Part shown: in pieces, positions 25,674 to 33,470 of the stretch
Layout: the number at the start of each line of letters is the position of its first letter
Position numbering within the stretch: the stretch's first letter is position 1
DNA from: CAVVEQ01 sp963802095
GTDB taxonomy: Bacteria; Chloroflexota; Anaerolineae; Anaerolineales; Anaerolineaceae
Direction of reading: 5' to 3'
DNA length: 64,000 nt
Assembly: GCA_963802095.1 (NCBI GenBank)
Contig: CAWDHI010000007.1
Span: forward strand, 530,031 to 594,030
Program-made: the position numbers and the translations under genes
Notes under the pieces: generated by a model
Told to the model about the DNA's origin: nothing
Databases searched by the model: none
Seen by the model: the letters and a program-made list of their open reading frames with translations, nothing else

Positions 25674-27464
25674 ATGTCACAAATTGAGCAGGCTGCATAT
25701 CACGATTCGATGCTGTACCGCATCCGCCATTCCACGGCGCACGTCATGGCCGAGGCGGTGCTGGATGCCTTCCCCACCGCCAAGATCGCCATTGGCCCGG
25801 CGATCGATGAAGGGTTTTATTACGATTTTGACCTGCCGCGGCCGCTGAACCCGGAGGACCTGGCGAGCATCGAAAAAAGGATGAAGGAAATTTTGAAGAA
25901 GAGTGTGCCCTTCACTCGCGAAGAGCTCAGCGCGGATGCTGCCCGCAAGCTTTTTGCCGGGCAGGATTACAAACTGGAGCTGATCGAAGGACTGGAAAAA
26001 GGCGGATTCGACGAGCACGGGGATCCCATCACCGAAAAACCGGTCATCTCCATCTATAAATCCGATACTTTCACCGATCTCTGCCGCGGGCCGCACGTGG
26101 AAAATACCACCCAGATCAATCCGCAGGCGGTGAAGCTGATGAGCATCGCCGGGGCTTACTGGCGCGGGGATGAAAAACGCCCCATGCTGCAGCGCATCTA
26201 CGGCACCGCCTGGGAAAGTCCCGAAGAGCTGGAACAATACCTCTGGAGGCTGGAGGAAGCCAAAAAACGCGATCACCGCAAGCTGGGCAAGGACCTGGAT
26301 CTCTTCTCGATCAACCAGGAGGTTGGACCGGGGCTGATCCTCTGGCATCCCAAGGGAGCAATGATTCGCTACCTGGCGGAAAACTACTGCAAGGAAGAAC
26401 ACCTGCAGAATGGATACGAATTCGTCATCTCCCCGCATATAGGGCGGGCGAACCTCTGGCAGATAAGCGGCCACCTGGATTGGTACCGCGATAACATGTA
26501 CGCGGCCATGAAGGTTGACGAAGAAGAGTATTTCGCCAAGCCGATGAACTGCCCTTTCCACATTCAGATTTACAAGAGCCGCATCCGTTCCTACCGTGAT
26601 CTGCCCATCCGGTTCGCTGAATGGGGTACGGTCTATCGCTATGAACGCGCAGGGGTACTCCACGGGTTGCTGCGCGTGCGCGGCTTCACCCAGGATGACG
26701 CCCACATCTTCTGCCGCCCGGATCAGATGGACGAGGAGATCGACCGAACGCTCAAGTTCTGCCTGCATATCCTGCGTCATTTTGGCATGACCGAATTCCA
26801 TGCCTATCTAAGCACGCGAAACCCGGAGAAATTTGCCGGGGAAGTGCAGGATTGGGACTCTGCAACCGAAGCACTTCGCAAAGCTTTGGAACGAGCCAAG
26901 ATTGATTTCGATTTAGACGAAGGCGGGGCGGCGTTCTACGGTCCCAAGATCGATCTGAAGATGATCGACGCGCTGGGCAGGGAGTGGCAGCTCAGCACGA
27001 TCCAGTTCGATTTCAACCTGAGCGAACGCTTCGAGCTTGAATATGCGGCCGAGGATGGTACCCTTGCCAGACCGTATATGGTGCACCGAGCCCTGCTGGG
27101 ATCGATGGAGCGCTTCATGGGTGTTCTTATTGAGCATTATGCCGGGGCATTCCCTGTCTGGCTCGCGCCGGTGCAGGCGGTGCTTATCCCCATTGCGGAC
27201 CGGCACGTTGAGTACGCGCGGGAGGTTTCTGAAAAACTAAAGGATGCCGGTCTGCGGGTGGATGTGGATGCCCGCGGGGAGCGCATGAATGCCAAGATCC
27301 GCGATGCCCAGAACCAGAAGATCCCCTACATGCTGGTGATCGGGGATAAGGAAATGGAATCCTCCCAGGTGGCCCTTCGCCTGCGCAGCGGGGAGAACCC
27401 CGGACCGGTGAGCCTGGAGGATTTTCTTAAGAAGGCGAATGCGGATATCGAAGCCCTGGTTTGA
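25674..27464 (+). CDS. thrS: Threonyl-tRNA synthetase lacking the TGS domain
   Basis: Class II synthetase of 596 residues. The start at 25674 follows AAGGAGG; the longer open frame would run through the T-box terminator. The N2 editing domain comes first, with HSTAHVMAEAV near residue 18 and DLCRGPHV near 140, keeping the zinc/editing His-Cys residues. The catalytic core has PMNCPFHIQIYK, motif 2 FRxxE-type YRYERAGVLHGLLRVRGFTQDDAHIFC, and PYMVHRALLGSMERFMG. The anticodon-binding domain ends the protein. The usual 60-residue N-terminal TGS domain is absent. Confidence 0.97.
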   Translation: MSQIEQAAYHDSMLYRIRHSTAHVMAEAVLDAFPTAKIAIGPAIDEGFYYDFDLPRPLNPEDLASIEKRMKEILKKSVPFTREELSADAARKLFAGQDYKLELIEGLEKGGFDEHGDPITEKPVISIYKSDTFTDLCRGPHVENTTQINPQAVKLMSIAGAYWRGDEKRPMLQRIYGTAWESPEELEQYLWRLEEAKKRDHRKLGKDLDLFSINQEVGPGLILWHPKGAMIRYLAENYCKEEHLQNGYEFVISPHIGRANLWQISGHLDWYRDNMYAAMKVDEEEYFAKPMNCPFHIQIYKSRIRSYRDLPIRFAEWGTVYRYERAGVLHGLLRVRGFTQDDAHIFCRPDQMDEEIDRTLKFCLHILRHFGMTEFHAYLSTRNPEKFAGEVQDWDSATEALRKALERAKIDFDLDEGGAAFYGPKIDLKMIDALGREWQLSTIQFDFNLSERFELEYAAEDGTLARPYMVHRALLGSMERFMGVLIEHYAGAFPVWLAPVQAVLIPIADRHVEYAREVSEKLKDAGLRVDVDARGERMNAKIRDAQNQKIPYMLVIGDKEMESSQVALRLRSGENPGPVSLEDFLKKANADIEALV

Positions 27465-27581
27465 ACGGGATTATTCCTACTGGTAAATGGGGCTTGCGTC
27501 TTTCAGTTATAATATGGTATTGGATTAAATCAATCTAAATCATCCGGTATAATTTGGTATCAAAAACAGGAGGAGTGCGCC

Positions 27582-28208
27582 ATCAGCAATAATACATTAA
27601 GAGTCAATGATGCGATCCGGTCCCCGCAGGTGCAGGTCATCGGACCAAACAAGGAGAATATCGGAGTTATTCCAATTGAAAAAGCGCTTCAGATTGCCGC
27701 CCAGGCAGGGCTGGATCTGATCGAAGTCGCCCCAGACCGGGAACCACCCGTTTGCCGCATCCTTGATTTCGGCAAATTCAACTTTGAGCGGGAAAAGAAA
27801 GAACGCGAAGCCCGCAAAGCCCAAACAAAAATTGAAGTAAAAGAAATCCGTCTGCGCCCCAAGACGAGTGCCGCCGACAGGCACTTCAAGACCAAGCGTG
27901 CACGGGAGTGGATAAAAACTGGTAACAAAGTCCGCGTCACCATAAGGTTCCGCGGTCGTGAGATCGATTACCTGGATATCGCCCTGGAGGACCTGAAAGA
28001 GATCGCCCAGGAGCTGGAAGATATCACTGTGGTGGAAGCCCCTCCGGGTGTTGAAGGGCGAACGATGACCATGGTGCTGGCTCCCGGAAAACCGAAATCC
28101 AAGGCTGCCGCGCAACCCAGACCTGCTGCGGAAAGCGAACCCCAAGCTACGGAAAAGGTGGAAGAAAAGCCGGCCGAAAAAGTTGCGGTTCCCGAAGCCA
28201 AGAAATAA
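27582..28208 (+). CDS. infC: Translation initiation factor IF-3 with AUC start codon
   Basis: IF-3 binds the 30S subunit and checks start-codon pairing. The conserved N-terminus LRVNDAIRSPQVQVIG lies in frame upstream of any ATG/GTG. The only start with a ribosome site is ATC at 27582: AGGAGG at 27568-27573, 8-base spacing. IF-3 genes commonly use non-AUG starts for self-control. The N-domain (GLDLIEVAPDREPPVCRILDFGKF) and C-domain (KVRVTIRFRGREIDY) are intact. A 40-residue Ala/Pro/Glu/Lys tail extends the 208-residue protein. TATAAT at 27548-27553 is a likely -10. A normal infC-rpmI-rplT order follows. Confidence 0.93.
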   Translation: MSNNTLRVNDAIRSPQVQVIGPNKENIGVIPIEKALQIAAQAGLDLIEVAPDREPPVCRILDFGKFNFEREKKEREARKAQTKIEVKEIRLRPKTSAADRHFKTKRAREWIKTGNKVRVTIRFRGREIDYLDIALEDLKEIAQELEDITVVEAPPGVEGRTMTMVLAPGKPKSKAAAQPRPAAESEPQATEKVEEKPAEKVAVPEAKK

Positions 28209-28241
28209 TAATTACCCAGGCGTAGTTTCTGGTATAATAGG

Positions 28242-28264
28242 CGGCTGCGTAAGCAGCCGTTTTT
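28242..28264 (+). terminator. Hairpin terminator or attenuator between infC and rpmI
   Basis: CGGCTGC pairs with GCAGCCG around GTAA, followed by five T. TATAAT at 28233-28238 sits directly before it. It could separate infC from rpmI-rplT or act as an attenuator in the ribosomal-protein leader. Confidence 0.75.
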
Positions 28265-28287
28265 AATTATTTATGAAGGAGTTCGTT

Positions 28288-28515
28288 GTGCCTAGAAAGA
28301 CAAAAGTTGGCAAGATCAAACTGAAGACCCACAAGGCAACCTCCAAGCGGTTTCGCCTGACCGGGTCGGGCATGCTGGTGCGAACCAAAGGCGGCAAGAG
28401 TCATTTGCGCCGCCGCACTTCCAAGCGCACCAAAGCCCTGCTGAGCGAGATGATCCCCGTAAAGGGCGATGCCATCATTCAGCGCGTCAAACGGCTAAAT
28501 CCCAATATGGGATAA
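28288..28515 (+). CDS. rpmI: 50S ribosomal protein L35
   Basis: A 75-residue basic protein with the L35 core KLKTHKATSKRFRLTGSGMLVR and a C-terminus rich in Arg/Lys. The GTG at 28288 with GAAGGAG upstream is preferred over the in-frame ATG at 28273, because the protein then begins MPRKTKV. It has about ten residues more than typical L35. Confidence 0.95.
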   Translation: MPRKTKVGKIKLKTHKATSKRFRLTGSGMLVRTKGGKSHLRRRTSKRTKALLSEMIPVKGDAIIQRVKRLNPNMG

Positions 28516-28602
28516 CAGCCAATCGTATCCATCTTTAGCGCGGCTGTTGGGTGCTCGCAACTGGTGAAAACCGGCGCCCAGGGGTTCGCAAAGGAGTAAT
28601 GC

Positions 28603-28953
28603 ATGTCACGCGTAAAAAGCGGTCCGCCGAGACATTTACGGCACAAGAAAATCTTAAAACTGGCATCCGGCTTTCGGATGAGTCGGCATATCTTGATTCG
28701 CCGCGCCAATGAGTCTATTTTAAAAAGCATGTGGTACGCCACTCGCGACCGGCGCGTTCGCCGTCGCGATCTACGCAAGTTGTGGATAACCCGCATCAAT
28801 GCCGCAGCGCGGCTTAATGGGCTTTCCTACAGCCAGTTTATCCATGCCATGAAAGTTTCCAACATAGAATTGAACCGCAAGATGCTGGCCGACCTGGCCG
28901 TGCGCGATCCGCAGGCTTTCTCGGCAGTGGTCGCACAGGCCAAAGCAGGATAA
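28603..28953 (+). CDS. rplT: 50S ribosomal protein L20
   Basis: A 116-residue protein, standard length. It begins MSRVKSGPPRHLRHKKILK and has WITRINAAARLNGLSYSQFI, the L20 RNA-binding core. An AGGAG lies before the ATG. L20 starts 50S assembly and in many bacteria represses its own operon. A strong terminator follows. Confidence 0.97.
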   Translation: MSRVKSGPPRHLRHKKILKLASGFRMSRHILIRRANESILKSMWYATRDRRVRRRDLRKLWITRINAAARLNGLSYSQFIHAMKVSNIELNRKMLADLAVRDPQAFSAVVAQAKAG

Positions 28954-28972
28954 TCACCATCCAAGCGCACCC

Positions 28973-29005
28973 ACGGGATGACCTGAACAGTCATCCCGTT
29001 TTTTG
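28973..29005 (+). terminator. Terminator of the infC-rpmI-rplT operon
   Basis: A perfect 9-bp stem, ACGGGATGA (28973-28981) with TCATCCCGT (28991-28999), followed by a run of T. Confidence 0.92.
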
Positions 29006-29049
29006 TTTTGTATAATAGATGTGAAAAAACGAATCACCGGAGGCTGGCT

Positions 29050-29601
29050 TTGAGCAATGAATGGTTCAGGGATGGCGTGGCAATAAGCATTCTTCAAGGG
29101 GATATTACCTCCCAGAATGTGGACGCGATCGTTAACGCGGCGAACGCCATGTTGCAACACGGCGGAGGCCTGGCGGGAATGATCTCGCGCCGGGGTGGGC
29201 CGGTGATCGACCGGGAGAGCGCTGCCTGGATCGCAAAATACGGCAGCGTTTCGCATTCCAATCCAGCCTACACCCATGCCGGCAGCCTTCCCTGTAAATA
29301 TGTCATCCACGCGGTCGGACCGATCTGGGGGGATGGAGAAGAGGTTAAGAAACTGGGTGAATGCACCACGGCCTGCCTGACCCTGGCGGAAAAATTGGGG
29401 CTTTCCTCCATTGCTTTTCCAGCGATCTCAACCGGGATATATTGCGTTCCATATATCATTGCTGCCCAGGGTATGCTGGGTGCCGTTCTCGCATACTGCC
29501 ATTCTAACCCGGGCGGGCAAATCAATGAGATTCGATTGGTTTTATATGAAGAACAGGCAATGGAAATATTCCTGAACGAAATAGTGAATCTTATTAAATG
29601 A
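29050..29601 (+). CDS. Macro-domain (ADP-ribose-binding) protein
   Basis: A 183-residue single-domain macro protein. It has LQGDITSQNVDAIVNAANAML and HGGGLAGMISRRGG for ADP-ribose binding, HAVGPIWG, and FPAISTGIYCVP for the phosphate loop. Such proteins remove ADP-ribose from proteins or nucleic acids, or hydrolyse O-acetyl-ADP-ribose. TTG at 29050 is chosen for the GGAGG six bases upstream; the longer open frame starts on top of a TATAAT (29011-29016). It is first in a three-gene operon. Confidence 0.92.
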   Translation: MSNEWFRDGVAISILQGDITSQNVDAIVNAANAMLQHGGGLAGMISRRGGPVIDRESAAWIAKYGSVSHSNPAYTHAGSLPCKYVIHAVGPIWGDGEEVKKLGECTTACLTLAEKLGLSSIAFPAISTGIYCVPYIIAAQGMLGAVLAYCHSNPGGQINEIRLVLYEEQAMEIFLNEIVNLIK

Positions 29602-29602
29602 A

Positions 29603-30388
29603 ATGATCTCATCCAAAAATAACCCCAAGATCCAACATATTCGCTCCCTCCTCGGCCAGCGGAAAGTCCGTACTGAATTTGGGGAATTCGTTGTGGAAGG
29701 TGTTCGCCTGTGCGAGGAAGCGAGCATGATTGGGATAAAACCACGGTATGTCCTCTTTGCCCCTGGATTATCAGAACGGGGAAAAATTCTTGTGGATAAT
29801 TTCAGCAAAATCGGTTGCGAAATGGAGGAGATCCCCGAAAACCTGATGGCTTCGATTAGCGATACCGAAACCTCCCAGGGAATCCTGGCGGTGGTTCCCT
29901 TTCAGAGCCTACCGGACGCGAAGGAAAGAACATTCACGGTGATTGCAGATGAGATCCGCGACCCGGGTAATCTGGGCTCGTTGATCCGGTCTGCCGCCGC
30001 AGCGGGAGTGGATGAATTTTTTGTCACCCCTGGGACTGCGGATCCTTACGCGCCGAAAGTGGTGCGCGCAGGGATGGGGGCGCATTTCCATCTGCCCATC
30101 CGGGAGCGAAGCTGGGCGCATATCCAGGGGGATTTTGCTACTTCGGGAGCGGAGCGAGAATGCCTGGTCCTGCTTGCAGATATGGCTGGCGATCCGATGT
30201 GGGATATTAACCTCACTGACCCACTCGCGCTGATCATCGGTGGAGAAGCGACGGGTGCATCCACCGAGGCGCGCAGTTTTGCATCCGCGCGGATCAGCAT
30301 TCCCATGGCTGGAAAAACGGAATCCTTAAACGCAGCGATCGCTGGCAGTATCCTCCTCTTTGAGGTATTAAGGCAAAGACGCAAATGA
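29603..30388 (+). CDS. TrmH/SpoU-family RNA 2'-O-methyltransferase
   Basis: A 261-residue SPOUT methylase. The N-terminal substrate-binding domain (EFVVEGVRLCEEA) covers residues 1-95. The C-terminal knot has motif 1 IRDPGNLGSLIRSAAAAGVD, motif 2 LIIGGEATGAS and motif 3 ISIPMAGKTESLNAAIAGS. It methylates a ribose in rRNA or tRNA; the exact site is unknown. It starts one base after the macro-gene stop and overlaps the next gene by 4 bp. Confidence 0.93.
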   Translation: MISSKNNPKIQHIRSLLGQRKVRTEFGEFVVEGVRLCEEASMIGIKPRYVLFAPGLSERGKILVDNFSKIGCEMEEIPENLMASISDTETSQGILAVVPFQSLPDAKERTFTVIADEIRDPGNLGSLIRSAAAAGVDEFFVTPGTADPYAPKVVRAGMGAHFHLPIRERSWAHIQGDFATSGAERECLVLLADMAGDPMWDINLTDPLALIIGGEATGASTEARSFASARISIPMAGKTESLNAAIAGSILLFEVLRQRRK

Positions 30389-31608
30389 AAATCCGATCGA
30401 TCACCTGTTTTTATGACCCCGGAGCCAGCGGCGCTGGGAATACACTCGACTTGCTGGGTAGTTTTGCCGGGCGGGCAGTGGAACAGTTTGGTTCCGCCGG
30501 GATCGAAGTTCAATCCTGCCGGCTGGCAACCATCCCGTTCGCGGAAATGTGCCCCACCGGCTGCCTGGAAAGCGGTGTCATCCTGGCTCAAAAACTGGAG
30601 GAAAAGGCTCTTTCACGCGGGTTTGCTTACATTTCCATGGGCCCCGCCATGCCCGAAAACCCGGATAGCTTTTCCATGATCCCCGGGATGCTGGCAGAGA
30701 CGAAGGCAGTGTTTTTTTCTGCAAACCTGATTCATAGGGATGGGAGGATCTCACCTCCTTCCATCCGGGCTGCTGCAGGGATCATTCACAAGGCGGCCAC
30801 GATCGAAAATGGAGGGTTTGCCAACCTGCGCTTTGCTGCACTGGCGGGTGTGGAACCGTTCACACCTTTCTTCCCAGCAGCCTATGGGCGGGGGGCAGAA
30901 GCCGCTTTTAGCGTCGCGGTGGAGTGCGCGGATGTGTTCGTGGCGTCGTTCGCGGAAGCGCGGAGCGTTGAGGAGGCACGAAAAAAATCCATGGCTGTGC
31001 TGGAGGAGGCTGCGTCCGGCATGACCGCGATCTGTAAAGGGTTGCTGCAGGAATTCCCCATTGTTTTTAAAGGGTTCGATTTCTCCCCCGCACCCTACCC
31101 AGGAGAAAAGAGTTCCATCGGGTACGCGCTTGAATCATTGGGAATCCCAGCAATGGGGCGGAACGGCTCTGCGGCAGCGGCAGCGATCCTGGCGGGGATC
31201 CTGGATGAAGGAAAATGGTTCAAGGTAGGTTTCAATGGGCTGATGCTGCCAGTTCTGGAGGATTCCGGGTTGGCAGAACGCGCTGGTGATGGCAACCTTG
31301 AAATTAACGACCTGCTGATCTATTCCTGCTTGTGTGGAACGGGGTTGGATACGGTTCCCCTGGCCGGGGATAGCACCCCGGAGCAGATCGCTGCGGTGCT
31401 GATGGATCTGGTGGGGATTTCCGCCAGGCTTTCCAAGCCACTCACCGCCCGGTTGATGCCGATCCCGGGAAAGAAGGCTGGAGATGAAGTGCGATTTGAT
31501 TTCGAGTATTTCGCCCCAAGCAGGGTGATGGAATTGCGTTCGCAGGAAATGAAAAGGTTCTTCGCCGGGGAAGAACCTTTCGGGATTTTTCCGAGAAAAC
31601 CGGGGTAA
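30385..31608 (+). CDS. DUF711/UPF0210 family protein
   Basis: A 407-residue protein matching the DUF711 family, a glycyl-radical-like fold without known activity. Recognisable blocks are MKIRSITCFYDPG at the N-terminus, ISMGPAMPENPDSFSMIPGML, FFPAAYGRGAEAAFSVAVECAD and YSCLCGTGLDTVPLAGD. It lacks an obvious glycyl-radical motif. It is coupled by an ATGA overlap to the methylase gene. I do not know its role. Confidence 0.85.
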   Translation: MKIRSITCFYDPGASGAGNTLDLLGSFAGRAVEQFGSAGIEVQSCRLATIPFAEMCPTGCLESGVILAQKLEEKALSRGFAYISMGPAMPENPDSFSMIPGMLAETKAVFFSANLIHRDGRISPPSIRAAAGIIHKAATIENGGFANLRFAALAGVEPFTPFFPAAYGRGAEAAFSVAVECADVFVASFAEARSVEEARKKSMAVLEEAASGMTAICKGLLQEFPIVFKGFDFSPAPYPGEKSSIGYALESLGIPAMGRNGSAAAAAILAGILDEGKWFKVGFNGLMLPVLEDSGLAERAGDGNLEINDLLIYSCLCGTGLDTVPLAGDSTPEQIAAVLMDLVGISARLSKPLTARLMPIPGKKAGDEVRFDFEYFAPSRVMELRSQEMKRFFAGEEPFGIFPRKPG

Positions 31609-31611
31609 CGC

Positions 31612-32364
31612 TCAACGCACCTGTTTGTAGTTTACCAGTACCAGGTTCTTGGCGCAATCGTTGAAAGTATCGAAATAGGTCTTATCCGAGATGGGGATAT
31701 CCTGCTGGTCGTATAACCGGAGCCATAGGGCGTTTGTGGAAGCGATGGGTTGATCGGCAAGTTTGAACTCGTAGCCGGATTCCCCATATGCCCGGGCAAG
31801 CCCGGTGAGGGTTGTGCGTTCGGGTGTTATCGATTTGCCGTTTAAAACACCGCCAAGCCGTACTTTTAACCCGATGACTGGGCGTCCCTGCAGGTCATAT
31901 ACATTCCCGGCAACCCCCATCCATTTACAGTCCGTAGTTCCCCGGAAGAGGCTATCGGCAACTGCCATCGGAGCTCCCTGCAGCACAAAAGGTGCGGAGG
32001 CGGATAGATCACGGGTGGCGGTCGGTTCCGTGGTGCCCAGCGGCAGGGTTGCCTGCAGACCGATGGTGGGGGTGACCGAGGGGGTGACCGTGATGACAGT
32101 GGGGGTCCAGGTGGCTGGAAGGGCGCGCTGGGTGGCGGTGGAGGTTGGCAGGATGATGAGAACCGGCATGGTGGGTGGCGGGGCGGGATTCAGTAGGGAA
32201 TCCGGGTTTGAAAAGATCATGAAGAATACCGCGCACAACCCGATCATCATAACCAGTAATAGGACGGTGAAAACATTCCAAAGACGGTCGGATCTCCGAC
32301 GTTTTTCATCCACCAGGATGTCTTCGGGAAATTCTTGAATATAAGAAGATGGATCTTGCTGCAA
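31612..32364 (-). CDS. Membrane-anchored protein with Thr/Pro linker and small beta domain
   Basis: A 250-residue protein. The short cytoplasmic N-terminus ends in basic KRRRSDR. One transmembrane helix covers residues 30-52. A Thr/Pro/Val linker spans 60-125. An outside domain of about 110 residues begins CKWMGVAGNVYDLQGRPVIGLKVRL, which looks like a carboxypeptidase-regulatory-type Ig fold. Two Cys near the domain ends could form a disulfide. It lies 27 bp after the parvulin gene and is likely co-transcribed. Function unknown. Confidence 0.78.
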   Translation of the reverse strand: MQQDPSSYIQEFPEDILVDEKRRRSDRLWNVFTVLLLVMMIGLCAVFFMIFSNPDSLLNPAPPPTMPVLIILPTSTATQRALPATWTPTVITVTPSVTPTIGLQATLPLGTTEPTATRDLSASAPFVLQGAPMAVADSLFRGTTDCKWMGVAGNVYDLQGRPVIGLKVRLGGVLNGKSITPERTTLTGLARAYGESGYEFKLADQPIASTNALWLRLYDQQDIPISDKTYFDTFNDCAKNLVLVNYKQVR

Positions 32365-32391
32365 TAGGTTCCTCCCCTTGCCGGGTGTGGA

Positions 32392-33267
32392 TCAGGGAAC
32401 CTGCACCGTGATGCTGGCTGAGGCTTTTTGAGTATCCACCCAGTCCAGAAGTGCTTGCTGCTGGGCGTTCAGGAGAGCCTCCGGCGAGAGCGGGCGGGCG
32501 GGATCCCTTTCTATGACCTGCACAATCTGGTATCCGAAACTGGTGGGGATCACAGAGCTGAATTTCCCCGTTTCGAGAGAAAATGCAGCCTCATCCACCG
32601 CGGGTTGGGTCAGACCCCCGCGGGGGAACCATCCCAAGTCTCCGCCAGTGAGCGGGTCATATCGATAAGCAAGGGTTGCAAAATCTGCGCCAGCTTGCAG
32701 TTGCGCGTAAAGATCGTTTGCGGTCTGCTCTCGAAGGACGAGGATCTGCCGGGCATGAACCTGCTCGGCAGTCACGGGAACCGTTGCCAGGAGCTGATCC
32801 CGCTGCCAGGCTGCCAGCATGGACCTTCGCAGGGCGGAGCGAAATGAACCATCGTTATGCCCGTTGCGGATGATCCAATCGGCCAGCTTTTCCTGTCCGC
32901 CGAGCGTGGAAGATAACTCGTCAATTCGGGATTGCAGGGTGGCGTCATCCACAGCATGGCCGGCTTGAACCGCAGCCTGGGCAAGGAGGGTCTGGGCGAC
33001 GAGGTCATCCAGCACCAATTGTTTCTGCTCTTCAGGCGTGGCAGTTACGCCGGTTTCCTGCTGGGCAGCCTGGAGCTGCTGGAGCGAGGCGTTGAATTCT
33101 TCCAGGGGGATGATCTCACCGTTGACGATGGCTGCCGCAGGGACCGGGGTGGGGGTGGGGGGCGCGGGGGTTGCGGTGGGGGTGGCTGTGGGCTGGATGG
33201 AAGAGACTACCGAACAACCGGCGAGAATCAGCGTAAGGAGGGGGAGTATGAATTTCTGAAAACGCAT
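32392..33267 (-). CDS. Parvulin-type peptidyl-prolyl isomerase lipoprotein (PrsA/SurA-like)
   Basis: A 291-residue exported foldase. It has a signal peptide with lipobox (LILAGCS), a Thr/Pro linker, a SurA-like N-terminal chaperone helix bundle (VNGEIIPLEEFNASLQQLQ), and a rotamase domain near 165-265. That domain has VHARQILVLRE, DFATLAYRYD and GGDLGWFPRGGL, followed by TSFGYQIVQVIER. It assists folding of secreted proteins at the outer face of the membrane. The large beta-helix protein gene begins about 200 bp away, in the opposite direction. Confidence 0.92.
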   Translation of the reverse strand: MRFQKFILPLLTLILAGCSVVSSIQPTATPTATPAPPTPTPVPAAAIVNGEIIPLEEFNASLQQLQAAQQETGVTATPEEQKQLVLDDLVAQTLLAQAAVQAGHAVDDATLQSRIDELSSTLGGQEKLADWIIRNGHNDGSFRSALRRSMLAAWQRDQLLATVPVTAEQVHARQILVLREQTANDLYAQLQAGADFATLAYRYDPLTGGDLGWFPRGGLTQPAVDEAAFSLETGKFSSVIPTSFGYQIVQVIERDPARPLSPEALLNAQQQALLDWVDTQKASASITVQVP

Positions 33268-33470
33268 GGGGCTGATTATACCTGAGGGGAGAGAGAAGCG
33301 TTTACGGGTTGATAAGTTGATTTGTTGCGTGGAATGTTTGAACTTCGCCAGGGGATGAGGATGGTTATTGGTGAGTTTGCCGATTTGTTAGGTACAGAGA
33401 ATTGGAAAAATTGTATACTAATTACGGGTGGAATATTTAAAAAAAACCAATTCCCCCTCCTGGAGGAGCC

